A stretch of 64,000 nt of DNA from 2-12-FULL-41-16 sp964390625. Its GTDB lineage: Bacteria > Patescibacteriota > Patescibacteriia > Magasanikbacterales > UBA922. The DNA is taken from positions 4,685 through 68,684 of the forward strand of contig CAYMID010000001.1 in the NCBI GenBank assembly GCA_964390625.1, written 5' to 3'. Positions 1 to 7,582 of the stretch are shown in pieces. A program made the translations under genes and the position numbers. The first letter of the stretch is position 1; each line of letters starts with the position of its first letter. Under the pieces are notes generated by a model. The model was not told the origin of the DNA and did no database searches. It saw only the letters and a program-made list of their open reading frames with translations.

Positions 1-1089
1 TTAAAAGCAGCCTTGAAACACAAGCAAACGATTGCGACTTTGCAGAAAAAAATAAAGGCCTTGGCCAAAAAAGCTAACACCACGAAACGCAAGCCAGCGG
101 TCACGGCCGCAGATATTGCCGCGGTTGTAGCCAAGCGCACTGGTACCCAGGCCAAGACTATTTTGCGTGACGAACTTGATCAGTTAGCCGTGGTGCGCGC
201 CGAAGTACAAAAAGCGATTGTTGGTCAAAGCGAAGCCCAAACCCTGATTTTCAAAACCCTAGAACGTGCATTTGTGGGCCTGAACCGCCCGCGCAAACCA
301 CTTGCTTCGTTATTGTTTGCTGGCCCTAGTGGGGTGGGCAAAACCGAGTGCGCGCGCCAACTGGCCACGGCCCTGTACCATGACCCGGCTGCGCTCATCA
401 AGCTGGACATGAGTGAATTTGGCGAGGGGCACAGCGTGTCTAAATTATTAGGTTCACCAGCTGGCTACGTTGGTTACAAAGAGCGTAACCGCTTTACCGA
501 CGAAGTCCGCCGTCGTCCATATTCAGTGGTATTGTTCGATGAAATCGACAAAGCTCACCCTGATGTACGTAAATTACTGTGGCAAATTTTGGACGAAGGC
601 GAACTAACTGATGCGAGCGGCAAAAAAACAAGCTTTGCCCACTGTATTATTATTCTCACAACAAACGCTGGCGCCCAAGCCTTGCAACAAGGCGACTTAG
701 GTTTTGGCGGCAAAGCCAACCAAGCGCAAAATCAGCAGCGGCTTAGTTTGACCTTAAAAGAAGAATTGGGAGCTGCTTTAATAAACCGTTTGGACGCAGT
801 GTGCCCATTCTACCCTCTAACTCAAGCCGAACTGGCCGCAGTGGCCGAACAAGCCGTACGCGAATTAAGTCAACAACTCCACTCGGCGCGACAAATTACC
901 CTGACTGCTGACAGCGAAGCTGTTGCCAAAATTATTGCTGACCTGGCCCCAAGCGAACGCGGCGCACGCACAGTGCGTCACGCGATCGAACAACTCGTGC
1001 CTGACTTATTGTTGCCAGTACTGCGCCAACGGCGTGTTAAAAAACACCTTACACTGACCCACAAGGCCAATTCATTTGCATTGGTATGA
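1..1089 (+). CDS. Clp-family AAA+ ATPase, C-terminal part (5' end outside the window)
   Basis: This is the second (D2) AAA+ module of a ClpA/B/C-type unfoldase, which threads proteins through a hexameric pore using ATP. Walker A (GPSGVGKT) lies about 105 residues after the TTG at 13, and Walker B (VLFDEIDKAHPDV) about 65 residues later. The pore-loop motif GSPAGYVGY and the C-terminal small domain follow. The reading frame is open from base 1 without a stop, so the gene very probably starts upstream and the TTG at 13 is not a real start. It overlaps the next gene by an ATGA. It heads an operon that also encodes a pilin-like protein and a DsbA-like protein, so a role in handling secretion-system proteins is possible, but that is inference. 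ClpB versus ClpC cannot be decided without the N-terminus. Confidence 0.85.
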   Translation, partial: LKAALKHKQTIATLQKKIKALAKKANTTKRKPAVTAADIAAVVAKRTGTQAKTILRDELDQLAVVRAEVQKAIVGQSEAQTLIFKTLERAFVGLNRPRKPLASLLFAGPSGVGKTECARQLATALYHDPAALIKLDMSEFGEGHSVSKLLGSPAGYVGYKERNRFTDEVRRRPYSVVLFDEIDKAHPDVRKLLWQILDEGELTDASGKKTSFAHCIIILTTNAGAQALQQGDLGFGGKANQAQNQQRLSLTLKEELGAALINRLDAVCPFYPLTQAELAAVAEQAVRELSQQLHSARQITLTADSEAVAKIIADLAPSERGARTVRHAIEQLVPDLLLPVLRQRRVKKHLTLTHKANSFALV

Positions 1090-1421
1090 GTCTCTCCCCC
1101 CGTGACGCCGAGCGCGCTCGCCAATTCCAAGCCAACCGCAGCCAAACTCGCCAACTCCGTCAAGGCAATACGTTGTTGGAATTGACCCAAGTACAAGCAG
1201 CGATTCGTCACTACCAAACCAAGCTAATTGCGGTACTCGACGCACACGACGAAGTTGGCGCCAAACAAATTGTCCAACAACTAATTAGTCTGCGCGCCAC
1301 CCAATGCGCTTTGGCTATTCGTCACCAGCAAGAAATTGGTAGTTTAAACCAAACCACCGTCACTGCCGAACGCACCGCCTACCTGGCAGATTGCGCCCGC
1401 TTAATTGCCGCCATTGTTTAA
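1086..1421 (+). CDS. Small hypothetical coiled-coil protein
   Basis: 111 residues, rich in Gln, Arg and Ala, with heptad-like helical stretches and no signal peptide or membrane segment. I do not recognise a family. The start overlaps the stop of the Clp ATPase gene (ATGA), and the stop is followed after one base by the ATG of the next gene, so it is translated as part of the operon. Lack of a Shine-Dalgarno sequence fits its neighbours. It could be an adaptor or structural partner of the upstream ATPase, judged from position only. Confidence 0.6.
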   Translation: MSLSPRDAERARQFQANRSQTRQLRQGNTLLELTQVQAAIRHYQTKLIAVLDAHDEVGAKQIVQQLISLRATQCALAIRHQQEIGSLNQTTVTAERTAYLADCARLIAAIV

Positions 1422-1422
1422 T

Positions 1423-2424
1423 ATGCCTCGCTCGGCCCGCGAAACCTTAAATCCTTTTGAAGGCGCGATTAAGTCGTCGCTTACAAATGCTCTCTCGGGC
1501 CAAACTGGTCTTGACGCCGAATACATTACCACTAAACCCGAAGATTGGCAGGACCTATTGGCCCAAACCGCGGCCATCGCCGAGGATTACGCCCAAAAAA
1601 TTAGTGCGCGAACTGGCGTTCGCCGACGAGCAGCCAGAACCTCATTAATTAAAAAATTTGGCAATAGAAACACGGACTCTCCCCACACCCCAACCAAACT
1701 AGAACTAGGAGTTGATGACAACGCCACTGATATTCTAACCAGTGCGCCACCAGGCTCACAAGCCCCATCCACACCAAGAGCCACACCAACCAGTGTTCCA
1801 GCCCCAACCGACTCGGCCACGCCACCTGCAGACGATGATTGGCAAGGTGAAGACCAAGGGTTACAACACTGCCCTTATGATGGCCAGATTTTAAATCCAG
1901 ACGGCACCTGCCCGGCCGGTGATCACACCGCCCTTGGCAAAGAGCCTAAACAAGTCCCCTCAACCGCAGGAGAATCAGCCCAGACACCAACGGTCGGAGC
2001 TAACCCTAACCCACGCTTGGCCAACGCCTCCAACAATCCAAACAACACACTCAATGGCCAAAACAACACAACCACGACCACGCCACCACCGGTCCCGCCA
2101 CAAGCATATGCCCAAGCAAACGCTGACCAGGAAGGACAGCAAAAAATGGCTGCCCTATCCAAACAAATCAGCTCGGCTCAAAATGAACTTGCCAAACTTA
2201 AAAAAGAATTAGATAGCACTGGAAATAAAGCCATCTGGATCCGCTTAATTTCTTTTTGCGGTTGCGCAACAATAGTACTCCCTATCATCACTTCGGGTTT
2301 CCTATTTCTTAATCACCAAAAAAAGAGTAAAATAGAAAAAGAAATTAATCGAGCTGAGGAGCAAATTCGCAATCTAACCGAAGCACGCAATAAGGTTGCT
2401 AAACAATATAACTTGAAAGCCTAG
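1423..2424 (+). CDS. Pro/Thr-rich single-pass membrane protein with Cys-pair motif
   Basis: 333 residues from the ATG at 1423. A TTG 18 nt earlier is in frame but lies inside the previous gene, and the TAATATG junction favours the ATG. The order is a short helical N-terminus, a long low-complexity stretch rich in Pro, Thr, Ala and Asn, a CPYDG...CPAGDH motif that looks like half of a zinc ribbon, an Asn/Thr/Pro-rich linker, a coiled coil, one hydrophobic segment near residues 270-290, and a charged coiled-coil tail. No family recognised. The composition suggests a membrane-anchored linker protein. It sits in the same operon as the pilin-CHAP protein, consistent with an envelope role. Confidence 0.6.
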   Translation: MPRSARETLNPFEGAIKSSLTNALSGQTGLDAEYITTKPEDWQDLLAQTAAIAEDYAQKISARTGVRRRAARTSLIKKFGNRNTDSPHTPTKLELGVDDNATDILTSAPPGSQAPSTPRATPTSVPAPTDSATPPADDDWQGEDQGLQHCPYDGQILNPDGTCPAGDHTALGKEPKQVPSTAGESAQTPTVGANPNPRLANASNNPNNTLNGQNNTTTTTPPPVPPQAYAQANADQEGQQKMAALSKQISSAQNELAKLKKELDSTGNKAIWIRLISFCGCATIVLPIITSGFLFLNHQKKSKIEKEINRAEEQIRNLTEARNKVAKQYNLKA

Positions 2425-2439
2425 TTACTATTTTGTTTT

Positions 2440-3690
2440 ATGGATAAAAAACGTTTGTTGGCGGCAGGCATTTTTTTGGTGATTTCTATTTTGTTAGGCT
2501 ACGCGTTGTACCGTGTCTTTTTTGCGCCCAAGACACCGACCACTCGAACTGGTCTCACCGGCGCTCGAACCACCAGCACTACCGGCACGTTCCCTTCGGT
2601 TGGACAAGGCAACACAACTGGTCGGATTAACCAACCTAACTCCGGATTACCTACTAATGGCCAAACTGCGACTGGTCAAAACGTAACTGGCGGTAATAAT
2701 GGGATAACTGACGGCAGCACACCGCAACCCCGAGTCACACAACCAGTTACCAGCCGCGTAATTGGTACAGATGTATCTAGTCAAGGTGGAGTGCAGTTCT
2801 ACAATGCCCAAGATGGTCGCTTTTATCGTCTCGATAGTAATGGTAACCCTGTCCCCCTATCTGACCAGGTCTTTTACAACGTTAACAAGGTAACTTGGTC
2901 ACCTAAGAAAGAAGAAACCATTATCGAGTACCCTGATGGTTCAAATATTTTTTACAACTTCAACACCAAACAACAAGTTACACTTCCTAAACATTGGGAT
3001 GAATTTTCCTTCTCACCTGATGGTGGTAAAATCGCGGCCAAAAGTCTAAGTCTGGCGCCAGAAAATCGCTGGCTTCTGACCGCCTCGCCCGATGGTAGCA
3101 ATATTAAGTTGGTTGAACCAATGGGTGAAAATGCCGATAAAGTAATTGTCGACTGGTCTAATAATCAACAAGTGGTCGCACTTTCGCGTACTGGCGAAGC
3201 CATGGGCTCTGATCGCCAACAGGTGTTACTGGTTGGCCTTAATAAAGAAAACTTCCGTGGTTTAACAGTCGAGGGACGCGGCCTCGAAACTCAGTGGTCA
3301 CCTTCGGGCGGTAAATTATTACACAGTGTGTATAACGCTGCTAATGATTTTAAACCCCAGCTATGGGTAGTTAATGCTAGTCCAGATAATGTTGGTGAAA
3401 ACCGCCGCCTCCTCGATGTAGACACCTGGGCCAGCAAGTGTGCCATGGCCGATGATCGTTTTGTGTATTGCGGTGTTCCTGAAAAACTCGACACTGGCTC
3501 TGGTTTTGCCCCTGACCTGGCCAATTCAACCCCAGATCGTTTATACAAAATCGACACGGCCACTGGCATCAAAACCGAAATCCCGCTGGATAATAGCCAC
3601 ACCATCGGGTCAATCAAACTCGATACTGATGGCAAATCATTGTACTTTACTGATAAAAATCAGGATGGTTTGTTTAAAGTCACGCTGTAA
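2440..3690 (+). CDS. Membrane-anchored beta-propeller (TolB/WD40-like) protein
   Basis: 416 residues. An N-terminal hydrophobic segment (about residues 5-27) is followed by a Gly/Thr/Asn-rich linker of about 90 residues. The rest contains repeated blades with FSPDGGKIA, WSPSGGKLL and LDTDGKSLYF motifs, typical of TolB-like or PD40 propellers. The domain should lie outside the membrane and bind a protein or glycan partner. The gene ends 2 nt before the DsbA-like gene. It probably belongs to the same envelope assembly operon. The propeller assignment is good and the partner is unknown. Confidence 0.75.
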   Translation: MDKKRLLAAGIFLVISILLGYALYRVFFAPKTPTTRTGLTGARTTSTTGTFPSVGQGNTTGRINQPNSGLPTNGQTATGQNVTGGNNGITDGSTPQPRVTQPVTSRVIGTDVSSQGGVQFYNAQDGRFYRLDSNGNPVPLSDQVFYNVNKVTWSPKKEETIIEYPDGSNIFYNFNTKQQVTLPKHWDEFSFSPDGGKIAAKSLSLAPENRWLLTASPDGSNIKLVEPMGENADKVIVDWSNNQQVVALSRTGEAMGSDRQQVLLVGLNKENFRGLTVEGRGLETQWSPSGGKLLHSVYNAANDFKPQLWVVNASPDNVGENRRLLDVDTWASKCAMADDRFVYCGVPEKLDTGSGFAPDLANSTPDRLYKIDTATGIKTEIPLDNSHTIGSIKLDTDGKSLYFTDKNQDGLFKVTL

Positions 3691-3692
3691 TT

Positions 3693-4325
3693 ATGAAGCT
3701 CCGTCAAATACTACTCATTTTTATCCCTGCCTTACTCGTCGTGGGAATTGGCTTATTTATTCAAGTGCTTAACTATCGTCCGCTTACCCTCAAAGAGGTG
3801 AATCAAGAAACGACTGCTTTTAAAATCCCGATATTACCCGACGACATTATTTACGGTAACCCAAACGCTGTGCACACTATTGTGGCCTTCGAGGATTTTA
3901 GTTGTCCTGCGTGTGCTGAGCAAAATTTAGCTCTTGGAAAATTACTGGAACAAAAACCAAATGCGGTGCGCATTGTTTGGAAAGGGCTGCCTGTGGCCAC
4001 CTTCCCCTACCCCAGCGAAACTGCTCAACGGTACGCCTTTTGTGCGCACCAACAGGGTAAATTTACCGACTTCAAAAACGCTGCTTTTACTAACAAAGAT
4101 AACCTTTCTACAGCCACTCTAAACACGCTAGCCCAAACCCTTAAGCTCAAAGAGGATTCGCTCCAAAACTGTTTAAACTCTCCCGCCACCACTCTTTACA
4201 TCGAACGCGTTAAGCAATTAGCTGCCCAAATCGGCATCCAAAGCGTGCCTACTTTTTTTGTAAACAACCGACAGGTACAGCCAGCCGCCACCCCAGAAGC
4301 CTGGTCCGCTTTGTTGCAAATCTAA
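3693..4325 (+). CDS. DsbA/DsbG-like membrane-anchored thiol-disulfide oxidoreductase
   Basis: 210 residues with an N-terminal membrane anchor (about residues 5-25) and a thioredoxin-fold DsbA domain. The active-site CPAC (Cys71, Cys74) follows the FEDFS strand, and the cis-proline loop reads SVPTFFVN near the C-terminus. Such enzymes form or isomerise disulfides in proteins exported across the membrane. The gene lies directly upstream of a cysteine-rich exported protein (4327), and the same window encodes an approximately 2950-residue cysteine-rich secreted protein, so both are plausible substrates (inference). No DsbB or VKOR partner is seen in the window. Confidence 0.88.
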   Translation: MKLRQILLIFIPALLVVGIGLFIQVLNYRPLTLKEVNQETTAFKIPILPDDIIYGNPNAVHTIVAFEDFSCPACAEQNLALGKLLEQKPNAVRIVWKGLPVATFPYPSETAQRYAFCAHQQGKFTDFKNAAFTNKDNLSTATLNTLAQTLKLKEDSLQNCLNSPATTLYIERVKQLAAQIGIQSVPTFFVNNRQVQPAATPEAWSALLQI

Positions 4326-4326
4326 T

Positions 4327-5898
4327 ATGAAAAAAATATTAATCACTCTTTGCCTGGCGCTGTTGCTTTTTCCATCAATTTCCTTTGGCGCAAGTAATTT
4401 ATCATATGGAGCTGAATGCAAAAGTGATTCAGAATGTAATTCTGGTAATTGTAAAGTGGCCAAAAATGGTTCAATTGTCGGAAAATCATTTTGTAGTTGT
4501 AGTGATAATACTTTTTCTAGTTCTGACGATGAATACTGTCGAACTGAATTCCAATCTAAATACCCAGACGCAAAAGAGGCAGCTTGGGAATGCGTAGAGG
4601 GTACGGCCGAATCAGGTGGCATAGACTATTGCCAAAACGGCCCAATTGCTGAATACCCTGCCGGACCACAGACTAATGGAGATACTGGTCTCGTTGACAC
4701 AATCAGCAAATCATTGGAGGGCGCATCACTGACCGAAAACGAACTCGATGCCATGCTCAAAAAACCAGAAACGCGCATCAAAATCCCCGGTCTACAATTT
4801 TCTGACACCAGTGTTGAAAAAAACAAAGTGACTGACTCCAACGGAACCACGTATCTGGTTTTTCCGTTTTTGGGTGAATACTTGGCTGCTGTCTACAAAT
4901 ATTTAATTGTAATAATGAGCATTATTGCGGTAATCATGTTAATTGTCTCAGGTTTTCAATGGGCCATACCTGATGCGAGTGGTGAAAATATTAGCTCGGC
5001 TAAAAATCGCATTGCTGGGGCATTGTCCGGTTTAATAATTGCGGTTAGTTCTTATGTAATCCTCTACACTGTAAACCCAGAGCTCGTTCAATTCCGTAGT
5101 TTGCGTGTACAATATGTTACTGGCGTTGATTTAGCAGACTATAGTAAATACCCATCCGATCCTGGGGTTGATGATGCAGGCGACGTCCCATACAACCAAG
5201 ACACGAAGGCAACCCTGGATAGTAACGCCATAAAGGCAGCCAAAGGCCAGGGTTGTGGAAAAAATTTAGTTCCAATCGCCGAAGCTTTTTCTGGTCAGAC
5301 AATTTGCCAAGGTCCCTGTCACTGTGCTAACTTTGTCTCACGTGTATTAGTCCAAAGTGGTTGTGGCAAAGAATACACCAGTGATTCAGCCCCAAACTTA
5401 AAAACAAAGCTACTTAAACTGGGCTGGGAATTACACGAAGGTGTAGAAGGTGTTAAACCAGGTGATGTTGTCTTCTGGGGTAAATCGGGCGAACGTCCTG
5501 GACACGTTGAAATTGCCTATAATTCAAGTGGTTTTTCAATCGGCTCTTCCGTTAATATGACCGCCTGCTGGCAAGGTAAGGCTAAAGAAATTCAAAACAG
5601 CTGCGGTGAATTCTGGCAACTTGGGTACTATGGTGGTGAAAAAAAAGCTGGAATTGCTCAAAAATATGGCTATAATGGCAGCAAGGATGAGGTAAAACAG
5701 CAGTATTCAGCTTGTGTCGCCAAATTTAATGTTTGTCCACCATGGGGCGACAATCGCCCAGATTTGTGTGGTTATTGCGCCAAAATTGGACCAGCCGATC
5801 AATTTCACAAACCATCCAGCTGCGTCAGTCGCCAGTGTATCCAAGTCACCAAAGGTAAACGCTGGGGCTACTACCTAAAAAATCCAAATAATAACTAA
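4327..5898 (+). CDS. VirB2-like pilin fused to a CHAP amidase domain
   Basis: 523 residues. A signal peptide (about residues 1-22) is followed by a Cys-rich segment (about 30-100). A pair of hydrophobic helices at about 185-250 surrounds a polar loop, matching the pattern of the type IV secretion pilin family common in these bacteria (SGFQWAIPDASGE, then KNRIAGALSGLI). A CHAP-type domain follows at about 315-420, with Cys in CHCANFVSRVL and His in RPGHVEIAY, and then a second Cys-rich tail. CHAP domains cleave peptidoglycan peptides or amide bonds. A single protein could therefore sit in the membrane as a pilin-like subunit and open the wall. It is followed 4 nt later by radA. Pilin assignment rests on helix pattern; the CHAP call is firmer. 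Confidence 0.78.
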   Translation: MKKILITLCLALLLFPSISFGASNLSYGAECKSDSECNSGNCKVAKNGSIVGKSFCSCSDNTFSSSDDEYCRTEFQSKYPDAKEAAWECVEGTAESGGIDYCQNGPIAEYPAGPQTNGDTGLVDTISKSLEGASLTENELDAMLKKPETRIKIPGLQFSDTSVEKNKVTDSNGTTYLVFPFLGEYLAAVYKYLIVIMSIIAVIMLIVSGFQWAIPDASGENISSAKNRIAGALSGLIIAVSSYVILYTVNPELVQFRSLRVQYVTGVDLADYSKYPSDPGVDDAGDVPYNQDTKATLDSNAIKAAKGQGCGKNLVPIAEAFSGQTICQGPCHCANFVSRVLVQSGCGKEYTSDSAPNLKTKLLKLGWELHEGVEGVKPGDVVFWGKSGERPGHVEIAYNSSGFSIGSSVNMTACWQGKAKEIQNSCGEFWQLGYYGGEKKAGIAQKYGYNGSKDEVKQQYSACVAKFNVCPPWGDNRPDLCGYCAKIGPADQFHKPSSCVSRQCIQVTKGKRWGYYLKNPNNN

Positions 5899-5902
5899 GC
5901 TT

Positions 5903-7246
5903 ATGTCTAAGGGGGAAAAATTATTCATCTGTTCGCACTGCGACGCTCAGTACCAAAAATGGACTGGGCGTTGTTTAGAGTGTAGTCAGTGGGGCACGGT
6001 TCAAGAAGCTGCACCCACTGCGATCGCCAAAGAGGCCAAAAAGGATGCCCGTCTAGCCGGCGCAACCCAAACGCGTGGACTCAGTGAAATCGCGGCTGGT
6101 AGCATTAAGCGTACTGTCACAGGTATTGGCGAACTAGACCGTGTCCTTGGCGGTGGTATTGTGCCTGGTAGTTTATTATTACTGGGCGGTGAACCAGGGA
6201 TCGGCAAATCCACCCTCGCCCTACAACTGGCAGCCATTGTCTCCCCTGCTCTGTATTTGTCTGGCGAAGAATCAGCTGAACAAATTAAACTACGGGCCGA
6301 CCGCTTGTTTAGCCAGGCTCCCAGCTTTAAATTAGCTAACGAAACCAATGTTGACGCGCTTGTTGGCGCCATTATGGCCGAAAAGCCGGCTCTGGCGATT
6401 GTGGATTCAATTCAAACCATTGCGTCGGACGAAGTGGCTGGCGAAGCTGGCAACCCCAACCAAGTGCGCGCTGCAGCGGTTAAGCTAATGGAGGTTGCTA
6501 AGTCCACGGGCACAGCCATTATTCTGATTGGTCACGTGACCAAAGAAGGGACGGTCGCTGGCCCACGTACCCTCGAACACCTGGTGGATACCGTGTTATA
6601 CCTAGAGGGTGAACGCCACCACGCCTACCGTATTTTGCGCACGGTTAAAAATCGCTTTGGCGCCACGGACGAGGTGGGTATTTTTGCCCTCGAAGAAAGC
6701 GGCCTCACCGAAGTCGCCAATGCCTCGGCCGCCTTTATTGCTGACCGTGGCGAACCAATTTCTGGCAGTATCCTCACTTGTTTAATGGAGGGAACACGGC
6801 CCATGCTAGTAGAAATTCAAGCTCTCGTGAACAAAACCGTGTTTGGGTATCCAGTGCGCAAAGCGAGCGGGTTTGATTTGAATCGGTTACACGTGCTCGC
6901 CGCTGTCTTGGAAAAACGTGCCGGGCTGGCGCTTGGGCAATTTGATATTCACATCAACGTGGTCGGCGGCATTCGCGCCAGCGAACCAGCAGCAGACTTG
7001 GCCGTCTGTTTAGCCATTGCCAGTTCATACAAAGACAAAGCCCTTGGTAATGACTTGGTAGTGTTTGGAGAAGTTGGTTTGGGTGGCGAAGTACGCCGCA
7101 TCACTCAAGCCGAAAAGCGTGTCAAAGAAGCCGCCAATCTAGGCATGAAACGTGTCATCACCGCCACCAGCGCCGCTGACAAAGGTGCCAAAAACATCAA
7201 AGTAATTGGCGTCAAAAATATCGCGGAGTTAATCACACACGCGTAA
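5903..7246 (+). CDS. radA: DNA repair protein RadA
   Basis: 447 residues, the usual RadA length. An N-terminal C4 zinc finger (CSHC...CLEC) precedes the RecA-like ATPase with Walker A GEPGIGKST near residue 97 and the RadA-specific KNRFG motif near 248. The Lon-like C-terminal domain follows (ASEPAADLAVCLAIASSY). RadA is a helicase-like branch-migration protein acting with RecA in recombinational repair. It is the last gene of the operon and is followed by an intrinsic terminator. Its link to the envelope genes upstream is probably just transcriptional. Confidence 0.96.
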   Translation: MSKGEKLFICSHCDAQYQKWTGRCLECSQWGTVQEAAPTAIAKEAKKDARLAGATQTRGLSEIAAGSIKRTVTGIGELDRVLGGGIVPGSLLLLGGEPGIGKSTLALQLAAIVSPALYLSGEESAEQIKLRADRLFSQAPSFKLANETNVDALVGAIMAEKPALAIVDSIQTIASDEVAGEAGNPNQVRAAAVKLMEVAKSTGTAIILIGHVTKEGTVAGPRTLEHLVDTVLYLEGERHHAYRILRTVKNRFGATDEVGIFALEESGLTEVANASAAFIADRGEPISGSILTCLMEGTRPMLVEIQALVNKTVFGYPVRKASGFDLNRLHVLAAVLEKRAGLALGQFDIHINVVGGIRASEPAADLAVCLAIASSYKDKALGNDLVVFGEVGLGGEVRRITQAEKRVKEAANLGMKRVITATSAADKGAKNIKVIGVKNIAELITHA

Positions 7247-7255
7247 TTTTGTAAT

Positions 7256-7282
7256 AAAAAAAACCGACACATAGTCGGTTTT
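7256..7282. terminator. Bidirectional intrinsic terminator
   Basis: Stem AAACCGAC/GTCGGTTT with a 5-nt loop. It has eight As on the left (T-tract for minus-strand transcripts) and TTTT on the right arm. It ends the radA operon and would also end the minus-strand RNA predicted next to it. Confidence 0.8.
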
Positions 7283-7520
7283 ATAATTTAGGGAACGGGC
7301 TCGACGCATCATGCGAAGAGCCCGTGATTGGTGGGAGTGCCGGAGCACATGCGTGCTCGACGGCACAGGCCTTGGTCAGNNNNNNNNNNNNNNNNNNNNN
7401 NNNNNNNNNNNNNNNNNNNNNNNNNNNNNNNNNNNNNNNNNNNNNNNNNNNNNNNNNNNNNNNNNNNNNNNNNNNNNNNCCATAATCCTCCAACCCCGCT
7501 TTGCAGGGCGCCAAAAGACT
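7283..7520 (-). ncRNA. Candidate structured RNA gene, interrupted by an assembly gap
   Basis: Between the end of recG and the terminator at 7256-7282 there is no ORF, but there is a complete minus-strand transcription unit. A promoter lies at 7527-7554, the predicted start is near 7520, and the terminator carries a T8 tract. The readable parts are strongly structured. Near the 5' end is CCCTGC-AAA-GCGGGG. On the 3' side of the gap are nested stems GTGCCG/CGGCAC with GAGCAC/GTGCTC (about 7339-7367) and GGGCTC/GAGCCC with GCAT/ATGC (about 7297-7323). Housekeeping RNAs often break metagenome assemblies because they are conserved. I could not match the visible ends to tmRNA, RNase P RNA, SRP RNA or 6S RNA, so the identity is open. 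The true length is unknown because of the 100 Ns. Confidence 0.5.
7380..7479. other. Assembly gap (100 N) without duplicated flanks
   Basis: 100 Ns. Unlike three other gaps here, the two sides share no repeat, so sequence is really missing and its length is unknown. Confidence 0.95.
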
Positions 7521-7526
7521 GGCAAA

Positions 7527-7554
7527 ATAATATCAAATTTGCCGCAAAAGTCAA
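7527..7554 (-). promoter_or_regulatory. Sigma70-like promoter for the candidate RNA
   Basis: On the minus strand, TTGACT (7554-7549), a 16-nt spacer and TATTAT (7532-7527). It lies just downstream of the recG stop and points away from any coding gene, towards the structured region and the terminator. Confidence 0.6.
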
Positions 7555-7582
7555 GTTTTTACATGCACAGATCTTGTTTCGA

